25,898 nucleotides of DNA, from NCBI GenBank assembly GCA_002403175.1, contig DHHG01000303.1, positions 1 to 25,898 on the forward strand. The letters are read 5' to 3'. Under the pieces are notes generated by a model that was not told where the DNA came from, did not search any database, and worked only from the letters and a program-made list of their open reading frames with translations. Shown here one piece after another: positions 7,240 through 13,841 of the stretch. The position numbers and the translations under genes are program-made. This DNA comes from Syntrophaceae bacterium UBA4778. Its GTDB lineage: Bacteria; Desulfobacterota; Syntrophia; Syntrophales; UBA4778. Each line of letters opens with the position of its first letter. The first letter of the stretch is position 1.

Positions 7240-8439
7240 ATGCTTAACGAGTCGCAATTAAACAAATATGCGGATGTTCTCCTATGGGGGCTTTCTACCG
7301 CACGAAAAGGGAAATTCAGAAAACGGGATATCGTGCTGATCCAGTATGATTCTCCTGCTATCAAGCTTGTAGAATTATTACAAGAAAGAATCCTTGACAG
7401 GGGAATGCATCCCGTTGCGAGAGTTGCATCTACATTCACGATGGAGCACAATTTTTACAGCAAGTCAGATGACAGACAGCTCACGTTTCTAACCCCCGGG
7501 GATAAGGAGCTATATGAGAATATCAATGGACGTATTTATCTTCGTGCGCCTGAATCCCTTACTCACCTGAGTGATATAGATTCCAGCCGAATCGGCCGCG
7601 CTCTGGTTGCGAGGAAGATTTACCGTGAGATCATGAACAAAAGGGAGGACCAGGGCGTCTATAGCTGGACATTATGCACGCTTCCAACTGCAGAAGTTGC
7701 CAGGCAGGCTAAATTAGCACTGAAGCAATATACGAATCAGATTATAAAGGCTTGCTATCTTGACAAGCCGGATCCGATCGGAGAATGGAACCGGATTTAC
7801 AAGGAAGTCGGCGCTATAAAAAAATGGCTGAACAGTTTCAAAATTAAGTATTTGACCATTCAATCCTCTACGATGGACATCAGAATTGTCCCTGGACAGG
7901 ACCGTAGATGGCTGGGCGTTTCCGGTCATAACATCCCCAGTTTTGAGATATTTCTCTCTCCCGACTGGCGTGGAACGGAAGGTATCTATTTCGCCGATCA
8001 GCCCTCTTTCCGAAGCGGTAATTATGTCGAAGGTATAAAGCTGATCTTTGAAAAAGGGTCTGTTGTGAAGGTCGAAGCGAAAAAAGGTCAGGCCTTTGTG
8101 GAAAAACAGATTGCGATGGACCGTGGGGCCGGTCGTGTTGGGGAATTCTCGTTAACGGACAAACGCTTTTCGAGAATTGACAGATTTATGGCGGATACCC
8201 TGTTTGACGAGAACTTCGGGGGCAAGTACGGCAATTGCCATCTGGCAATAGGATCTTCCTATTCCGATACATATGCGGGAAATCCTGCAGATCTGACCGA
8301 AAGCATGAAAAAGAAGCTCGGGTTCAATGACTCCGCTCTCCACTGGGATCTGGTGAACACAGAAGATAAAACCGTTACCGCCCACCTTGAGTCGGGTGTT
8401 AAAAAGGTGATTTACGAAGGCGGCATATTTAAAAACTGA
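7240..8439 (+). CDS. M29-family (thermophilic-type) aminopeptidase
   Basis: A 399-residue metallo-aminopeptidase of the M29 family (AmpS/AmpT/PepS type), which removes N-terminal residues from peptides in the cytoplasm using two metal ions. The N-terminal domain begins NKYADVLLWGLSTARKG. Likely metal or catalytic residues by family pattern are Glu236 (SFEIF), Glu302 (VGEF), Glu324 (FDEN), His334 (NCHLAIG), and His368 and Asp370 (HWDLV). CAGGAGG lies upstream of the ATG. It sits 29 bases after the PK-domain gene. A TTTCCCC/GGGGAAA hairpin follows its stop. The C-terminal part is more diverged than in characterised members, so substrate preference is unknown. Confidence 0.88.
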   Translation: MLNESQLNKYADVLLWGLSTARKGKFRKRDIVLIQYDSPAIKLVELLQERILDRGMHPVARVASTFTMEHNFYSKSDDRQLTFLTPGDKELYENINGRIYLRAPESLTHLSDIDSSRIGRALVARKIYREIMNKREDQGVYSWTLCTLPTAEVARQAKLALKQYTNQIIKACYLDKPDPIGEWNRIYKEVGAIKKWLNSFKIKYLTIQSSTMDIRIVPGQDRRWLGVSGHNIPSFEIFLSPDWRGTEGIYFADQPSFRSGNYVEGIKLIFEKGSVVKVEAKKGQAFVEKQIAMDRGAGRVGEFSLTDKRFSRIDRFMADTLFDENFGGKYGNCHLAIGSSYSDTYAGNPADLTESMKKKLGFNDSALHWDLVNTEDKTVTAHLESGVKKVIYEGGIFKN

Positions 8440-8470
8440 TTTCCCCCGACTCGAATTGCGGAGGGGAAAA
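8440..8470. repeat. Hairpin after the aminopeptidase gene
   Basis: TTTCCCC (8440-8446) pairs with GGGGAAA (8463-8469), and an inner CCG/CGG can extend the stem. It begins immediately after the aminopeptidase stop. No T-run follows on the plus strand, so it may stabilise or attenuate the transcript rather than end it. Confidence 0.45.
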
Positions 8471-8502
8471 ATACTATTCTCGATGAGCTTTGGATTCTGC
8501 AG

Positions 8503-10236
8503 ATGAGGAAAACTTTTTTTGCATTATGGATTCTGATTGTTGCCTGGTTTTGTACTCCATGTGCTGCTGAAAATTATACTGTTGAAGGCGATATGGGTTC
8601 AGATATCCGTTTCGAAATCCGGCGCAATATCAGTCTGAGGGAGGGCATAACGAAGCTCACATTGAGCTTTGTCGTGCCTCCCAGCTTCCAATCTCCAACG
8701 TATCATCAAAGTGTTTCCGAATTTGAACTGAAATTTTCACCCGAACCGCAGGAAAAAAAACAAAAGACCAATGAACGGGGAAATCAGATCATTACCGCCG
8801 TTTGGCAAAACCCACCCAAAGCGGTCGATGTCCGCCTTGGGTTTCATGCATCGAACCGCACAAAGCTTGCTGCTATCGATACCAATTCAACCTTTCCCCT
8901 TTCGGAATTACCGGATGGTGTAACTTATTATGTAAAGGCAACAGAACAAGTCCAGGTAGATGACCCCGGGATTAGAAAACTGGCAGGTGAATTGACGCAA
9001 GGTGTTACAAAGGAATTCGATGCCGTTCAGCGCGTACTCACCTGGGTAGTGGATCACGTAAAATATGTCACACCTCCTTCCAAATACGATGCCCTGTATT
9101 CGTTGGAATCTGGGAAAGGCAATTGCCAGAATTTCTCGCATCTGAGTGCCGCACTTTTAAGGGCAGTTGGTATTCCGGTTAGAATCGTCAACGGTATTAC
9201 ATTGAGCAAGCCTTTTGACATGAGCCGGAAAGGTGGAGTCATGACCTTCAAAATGGGACAGGGCCGCCATTCCTGGATTGAGGTCTGGTTTCCCGATCTC
9301 GGCTGGGTTCCTTTCGATCCGCAGCAAACGGCCATGTTTGTACCCAACCGCTTCATCCGCATCGAAGTCGGATCGGACAATAATGAGACTTTCAATGACG
9401 GTCTTATGAAATGGGCTCAGCTCAAGGGAAGCGATGGCGATCCAACCGATCAGGAGTTAATTGATGCTGATTTTACTTCGGACCAGGTTAAGGTAAAAGG
9501 CCGGCAGGAAACATACGGTCCCAAGAACCTGCTGCTCTGCACGGACGTAAGGACGCCTTTCAAAAAGGTGGAAGTGATCCCTCCTCCTCCGCCTCCTGTA
9601 GTAGCCGATGAGATAAAATCCAAGCTGATTTATGATGTTCCATTTGTCTTCGGAAATCTGGATTTCCCGGAAAATATAGATTTCGCATTTCCACCCGCTC
9701 AGCCGGGGCAAAAGAAAGGCGAAAAGAAAAAAAGTTTTCTGGTGGAAACTGCCGAATATGTGACCACCAAGCTGACGCAGTATGCCCAGATCTTTGTATT
9801 GACGAAACCTGTCAAACTGCGGAAAATAGATTTAGCATTACATAATTTTGGCGGAGATGGGCAAATCTGGGTTGATCTCTTTAGAGATAATAATGGCAAG
9901 CCCGGGCAGACTATCGCTACCAGTGAGATGGTAGATACCCGGAATATACTGACGAAGCCTGGATATCGTTGGGAAGGGTTTGATTTCAGAGGGGAGGAGA
10001 TCATTATCATGCCCGGCGCTTACTGGATCGGGCTCGGATTTACCGGTAGTCCGATCGTTAGTTGGTTTTATACGTACGGCAAACCGGTCGGTCCTGTGGA
10101 AGGAACGCGTTACAAGGGAGTTTACGAGCAGGATTGGAGCGGTGCTCTCAGTTATGAATTTAATTACCGGTTGGTCGGAGTGACAACGAAAGAACTTGCA
10201 TCGCTTAAACCCGTTTCGGAAAATTTAAATAAGTAG
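8503..10236 (+). CDS. Exported transglutaminase-like protein
   Basis: A 577-residue protein with a signal peptide (FFALWILIVAWFCTPCAAE) and a beta-rich N-terminal region to about 150. A transglutaminase-like core follows with the Cys-His-Asp triad: Cys208 (GKGNCQNFSHL), His256 (RHSWIEVWF) and Asp272 (WVPFDPQQT). This core may be a periplasmic peptidase or amide-bond cross-linking enzyme. A run of six prolines (360-365) leads to a second, probably beta-sandwich domain (about 420-560; QIFVLTKPVKLRKIDLAL, GYRWEGFDF, PGAYWIGLGF), which looks like a binding or anchoring module. There is no clear ribosome binding site. It lies between the M29 aminopeptidase and yjbQ on the same strand. The substrate is unknown. 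Confidence 0.85.
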   Translation: MRKTFFALWILIVAWFCTPCAAENYTVEGDMGSDIRFEIRRNISLREGITKLTLSFVVPPSFQSPTYHQSVSEFELKFSPEPQEKKQKTNERGNQIITAVWQNPPKAVDVRLGFHASNRTKLAAIDTNSTFPLSELPDGVTYYVKATEQVQVDDPGIRKLAGELTQGVTKEFDAVQRVLTWVVDHVKYVTPPSKYDALYSLESGKGNCQNFSHLSAALLRAVGIPVRIVNGITLSKPFDMSRKGGVMTFKMGQGRHSWIEVWFPDLGWVPFDPQQTAMFVPNRFIRIEVGSDNNETFNDGLMKWAQLKGSDGDPTDQELIDADFTSDQVKVKGRQETYGPKNLLLCTDVRTPFKKVEVIPPPPPPVVADEIKSKLIYDVPFVFGNLDFPENIDFAFPPAQPGQKKGEKKKSFLVETAEYVTTKLTQYAQIFVLTKPVKLRKIDLALHNFGGDGQIWVDLFRDNNGKPGQTIATSEMVDTRNILTKPGYRWEGFDFRGEEIIIMPGAYWIGLGFTGSPIVSWFYTYGKPVGPVEGTRYKGVYEQDWSGALSYEFNYRLVGVTTKELASLKPVSENLNK

Positions 10237-10278
10237 ATCATGATCAGAATGAACCTTGCCTAAGTCGAGGATCCAGTT

Positions 10279-10680
10279 ATGAAACAATTCACATTGAGAA
10301 CCAGTACCAGGTCCGAAATGATAGACATCACCCCGCAGGTTAAAAAAGCTCTGCAGGAAAGCCATATGGAGAAAGGAATCTGCTATGTCTTTGTCCCTCA
10401 CACGACTGCGGGCGTCACGATTAATGAAAATGCAGATCAGGATGTACAACGGGATATTTTGGCGGAATTGGATAAAGTGATTCCACTCAATGACGGTTAC
10501 AGGCATTCTGAAGGCAATTCCGCAGCTCACATTAAATCATCTATTATGGGCGCCTCTGTCGTTGTAATGGTGGATAAGGGAAAGCTTATTTTGGGAACCT
10601 GGCAATCGATCTTTTTCTGTGAGTTTGATGGCCCGCGTTCACGTCACTTTATGGTGACCTTCGTCAGCTCAACAGAGTAA
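10279..10680 (+). CDS. yjbQ: YjbQ/UPF0047 family protein (second copy)
   Basis: A 133-residue YjbQ/UPF0047 protein with HTTAGVTINENAD (His41), GNSAAH (His84), GTWQSIFF and CEFDGPR. It is clearly diverged from the copy at 129-548: HTTAG replaces HITAS, and the spacing of the middle region differs. The two therefore belong to different subgroups rather than being a recent duplication. A GAGG stretch precedes the ATG. It begins 42 bases after the transglutaminase-like gene and is followed 60 bases later by the metallo-hydrolase. The thiamine-phosphate synthase label carried by this family is not a proven physiological role. Confidence 0.9.
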   Translation: MKQFTLRTSTRSEMIDITPQVKKALQESHMEKGICYVFVPHTTAGVTINENADQDVQRDILAELDKVIPLNDGYRHSEGNSAAHIKSSIMGASVVVMVDKGKLILGTWQSIFFCEFDGPRSRHFMVTFVSSTE

Positions 10681-10740
10681 AAAATCGTAAATCCATAATC
10701 GTTCGCTTCTCATCCCAATTATAACGAGCAAGTAGGCAAT

Positions 10741-11511
10741 ATGGATATGATAAAAGTCACTATTCTTGGCTCCGGAACCGGTTACCCTACGTTAAGACGA
10801 AGTGCATGTTCCGTCCTGGTAAAAATCGGGACCGAGCAGCTGTTGTTTGATATGGGTGTAGGGACCATCCGAAGACTCCTTGAAGCCGGATCTTCCATCT
10901 CCTTGATAACCCATATTTTTTTCAGCCACCTGCATCCGGACCATACCGGAGAGTTTGCATCCATGCTCTTTGCAATGAAATATCCGGAGGTCTATAAAAG
11001 ACGCAATACGTTCATGGTTATCGGGAAGGGAATTGACGCATTTTATTCAGGTTTGAAGGGAATTTATGGGAAATGGGTGGAGCTGGATCCGGACATCTTG
11101 CATCTGATTGATTTAGATAGGGAAGATAAAGACCGGCTGGTCTTTCCGGAATTCGAAGTAATAATCCGTCCCATGCCCCATATTGAAAGCAGCATCGGAT
11201 ACCGCATTACGTTCAATAATGGAAAATCCATTGTCTATACGGGCGATACGGATTTTTCAGAGGATGTTATCATTCTGGCTAAGAAAGCAGATCTCCTGGT
11301 TACAGAGTCTTCCCTACCGGATGAATTGAAAGTGGATGGGCATCTCACGCCTTCACTGGCTGGTCAAATTGCCCAAGAAGCCGATGTTGGCAGACTGGTT
11401 CTTGCTCACATGTATCCGGAATGCGATAATGTGGACATAGAATCACAGTGTCGTAAAACCTGGTCAGGTCAGCTTACGATTGCCGAAGACCTTTTGGAAA
11501 TTCAAATTTAG
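10741..11511 (+). CDS. MBL-fold metallo-hydrolase, RNase Z-like
   Basis: A 256-residue metallo-beta-lactamase-fold hydrolase. The zinc-binding residues are all visible: SHLHPDH (His63, His65, Asp67, His68), His147 (MPHIES), Asp169 (TGDTD) and His223 (LAHMYP). His201 in DGHLTPSLAG matches the RNase Z/AtsA-like subgroup, although the flexible exosite arm typical of tRNA-processing RNase Z is not evident. The substrate (RNA or a small ester or phosphodiester) is therefore open. The start could be the ATG at 10741 or the one at 10747, and no strong ribosome binding site decides it. It is the last gene of the plus-strand run and converges with the S1 gene. Confidence 0.85.
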   Translation: MDMIKVTILGSGTGYPTLRRSACSVLVKIGTEQLLFDMGVGTIRRLLEAGSSISLITHIFFSHLHPDHTGEFASMLFAMKYPEVYKRRNTFMVIGKGIDAFYSGLKGIYGKWVELDPDILHLIDLDREDKDRLVFPEFEVIIRPMPHIESSIGYRITFNNGKSIVYTGDTDFSEDVIILAKKADLLVTESSLPDELKVDGHLTPSLAGQIAQEADVGRLVLAHMYPECDNVDIESQCRKTWSGQLTIAEDLLEIQI

Positions 11512-11521
11512 CTCTGAACCC

Positions 11522-11599
11522 TGCAAGGGGAAACAGATTACCCGGATAAATAATTATAATTACCTGTTCAAAAGTTTGGCGGTATCCCTTCCCCTTGCA
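11522..11599. repeat. Widely spaced 11-base inverted repeat between convergent genes
   Basis: TGCAAGGGGAA (11522-11532) and its exact complement TTCCCCTTGCA (11589-11599) bracket 56 AT-rich bases, and an inner AACAG/CTGTT can extend the pairing. The pair fills the gap between the convergent metallo-hydrolase and S1 genes. It may fold at the 3' ends of both transcripts. Confidence 0.5.
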
Positions 11600-11607
11600 C
11601 TGAAATC

Positions 11608-12795
11608 CTATTTTTCCTTTTTGGGACGAATTTTCCCTTTTAGTATATCTCCAAGCGAGCCCAGAGAGGGGGGAGCTTTATCGACGTATTGGCCGAAGTC
11701 CTCTTTTTTCTCTTCCATTTTTTCTATCTCTGAAAGGGCGAGAGATATTCTCTTTTTATCTTTGTCCACCTTTTCTATTTTTACTTCGATCTGCTGATCC
11801 TGTGCAAGAGCCTCTTTGGCGTGTTTTATTTTTTTCCCTGCATTCAACTTGGATATATGCAGAAGGCCGTCTATTCCGGGCTCAAGCTCGATAAATGCGC
11901 CGAATTCCGTTAAGCGGCTTACACGTCCCGTATGGGAAGAGCCTTCCGGATAACGGTCATCAATGCGTTCCCAGGGATCGGGAAGGGCTTTCTTCAGACT
12001 CAGCGCAATTCGGTTCTTTTCCCAATCTATTTTTATGATGATCGCTTCGACTTTCTGACCTACAGAAAGGATTTCATGAATATCTTTGACCTGGCCCCAA
12101 CTGATCTCCGATATGGGGATCAGCCCCTGCAAACCGCCAATATCAATGAAGGCACCGAATTTTTGAATGGATGTGATTTGCCCCGGAACGGACATGCCTT
12201 CTTTCAAAGTTTCTTTTAATGCTTTTCTCTTTTCCTCGCGCTCCTTTTCAAGGATTGCACGGCGAGATACGACAATATTGCGTCCCCTTTCTGAATAATC
12301 AATAATGATGAAATCAATACTTTTTCCTATATAAGCGGAGGCGTTCTCGATTCGGGTCAGCTCCATCTGAGAATAGGGACAAAATGCCCGAGTATTGCCG
12401 GCTACCTTTACCTGGAAACCACCCTTCACCTCTTTTTCGACAGTGCCGTTCACCGGAATTCTGCCTTTCCAGGCATCCTCCAGAAACGATCGGGCCGCGG
12501 CTCCCCCTACGATCTTGGTCGTAAAATGTTTTTCATTATTATGGGATTCCAGAAAATAGACCCGGATGCGATCGCCATCCTTGACTGTGAGATTACCCGC
12601 GTCATCCGTTACTTCTTTTCTGTCGAGGTAGCCTTCCGTCTTTCCGTCCAGATTAAGAAAAACCCAATCTCCCGTGATGTTAACAATTTCTGCTTCAACC
12701 ACCTCACCCGGTTTTAACCTTGTTGACCTGTCCTGAGCACTCTCTTCCAGGAGTTCGGCGAAGCTTTTTTCCTTGTCATTATTTTCCCTATCCAT
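11608..12795 (-). CDS. S1 RNA-binding domain protein (ribosomal protein S1-like)
   Basis: A 395-residue protein with four S1 (OB-fold) RNA-binding repeats at about residues 28-95, 112-180, 199-269 and 286-356. The last two are canonical (FGAFIDIGGLQGLIPISE and FGAFIELEPGIDGLLHIS). A lysine-rich tail ends PKKEK. It resembles short S1-like proteins of four repeats rather than the six-repeat enterobacterial S1, and may bind mRNA in translation initiation. It could be the accessory paralogue rather than the essential rpsA product. The ATG at 12795 has GAGG just upstream, and a GTG at 12804 lacks one. Confidence 0.87.
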   Translation of the reverse strand: MDRENNDKEKSFAELLEESAQDRSTRLKPGEVVEAEIVNITGDWVFLNLDGKTEGYLDRKEVTDDAGNLTVKDGDRIRVYFLESHNNEKHFTTKIVGGAAARSFLEDAWKGRIPVNGTVEKEVKGGFQVKVAGNTRAFCPYSQMELTRIENASAYIGKSIDFIIIDYSERGRNIVVSRRAILEKEREEKRKALKETLKEGMSVPGQITSIQKFGAFIDIGGLQGLIPISEISWGQVKDIHEILSVGQKVEAIIIKIDWEKNRIALSLKKALPDPWERIDDRYPEGSSHTGRVSRLTEFGAFIELEPGIDGLLHISKLNAGKKIKHAKEALAQDQQIEVKIEKVDKDKKRISLALSEIEKMEEKKEDFGQYVDKAPPSLGSLGDILKGKIRPKKEK

Positions 12796-12959
12796 TTTCC
12801 TCACTTAAAAAAAATTCCCTCTTTATATTGGTCGCTGGTTACGGAAATATGCGGCCGAGGAATTTTTTCTTATAATATATTTTTTTATTATTCGCCATAG
12901 GCTTTCCTATTAAAATTCTAAGAAAATGTGATCTAATTCAACAAGCTATCCCAGATCCG

Positions 12960-13574
12960 CTACCGGTTTTCATCCCAAATTTCTTTTAGCCTCTCACTTC
13001 TTCCACAATGGTCATGGTAAATCTTGTATCGGTTCGGATTTTTTTTATAGAACTTTTGATGAGATTCTTCGGCGGGGTAAAAATCAGCAGCAGGTACAAT
13101 CTCCGTATGAATTCTATCTATCTGCCGGGAGTTTAAAATTTCTTTTTGAGATTTTTCGGCGATCTTTTTTTGCAGCTGCGAGTGATAAAAAATGGCGGTT
13201 CGATACTGAGTTCCGACATCACAGAACTGTCTATTCGGTACTGTCGGGTCAATATTTTTCCAGAAAATGTCTACAAGATGTGCATAGGAAACTCTATGGG
13301 GATCAAAAATGATCTGGATTGCTTCAGTATGTCCTGTCTGACCCGAAGAGACTTCTTCGTAGGTCGGGTTTCTTGTATGCCCTCCTGTGTATCCGACCGT
13401 AGCCGATAGAACACCTTCAAGTTGATCGAAAACAGGCTCCATGCACCAGAAGCAACCTCCGGCAAACGTTGCAACCTCCTGTTCGGAATGTTTTTGCGCC
13501 ATTCCGCTTTCGTCCGATTCGATAACCATGCCAAGCAGGCAAGAAAGCAATCCCGATTGCCATTGAAAAGGCAT
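12960..13574 (-). CDS. msrA: Peptide-methionine (S)-S-oxide reductase
   Basis: MsrA reduces the S-form of methionine sulfoxide in oxidised proteins. The 204-residue protein carries the catalytic GGCFWCMEPVF motif (Cys41, Cys44), VGYTGG, DVGTQYRTAIFY and a C-terminal resolving cysteine in YHDHCG (Cys190). About 30 residues precede the conserved start, including a short hydrophobic stretch that is not a convincing signal peptide. The ATG at 13574 has AAGGAG nine bases upstream. The S1-like gene follows on the same strand after about 160 bases. A short ATAGG/CCTAT hairpin lies in that gap but lacks a T-run. Confidence 0.95.
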   Translation of the reverse strand: MPFQWQSGLLSCLLGMVIESDESGMAQKHSEQEVATFAGGCFWCMEPVFDQLEGVLSATVGYTGGHTRNPTYEEVSSGQTGHTEAIQIIFDPHRVSYAHLVDIFWKNIDPTVPNRQFCDVGTQYRTAIFYHSQLQKKIAEKSQKEILNSRQIDRIHTEIVPAADFYPAEESHQKFYKKNPNRYKIYHDHCGRSERLKEIWDENR

Positions 13575-13841
13575 GAATGATTTCTCCTTGGCTGAATCAG
13601 CAGTAAAGATAATAGTAGTTTAGCGCAGTATGTTTGCAAGTCAATTCATTTCCATTTAACTTTCAGGCGAAGCATTAGTCATAAAATCCTTGCAGTCCGC
13701 GGTTCCGTAACCAAGCTTCTTGACTTTAGGTCTAGGAAGAAATTGGACCAACTATTCTTACCTAACTACAAAAGAATTGGACATCATTCCATATCTATAC
13801 TAAATTTTAACCTATATAATGATCGGGAAGGAGGTAAGAAG
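13575..13841. other. Divergent spacer between msrA and the Lon-like gene
   Basis: These 267 bases separate divergent genes and should hold both promoters. A TATAAT at 13815-13820 lies too close to the ribosome binding site to be a normal -10 for the plus-strand gene. I see no convincing promoter pair, RNA gene or conserved reading frame. Confidence 0.4.
13828..13835 (+). promoter_or_regulatory. Ribosome binding site fixing the Lon-like start
   Basis: AAGGAGGT lies six bases before the ATG at 13842, where homologous proteins begin. An in-frame upstream start at 13743 (TTG) would add 33 unconserved residues without such a site. Confidence 0.8.

Noticed and set aside
13815..13820. TATAAT as a -10 box for the Lon-like gene
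   Set aside because: Transcription would start inside or at the ribosome binding site, and no -35 lies at the right spacing.
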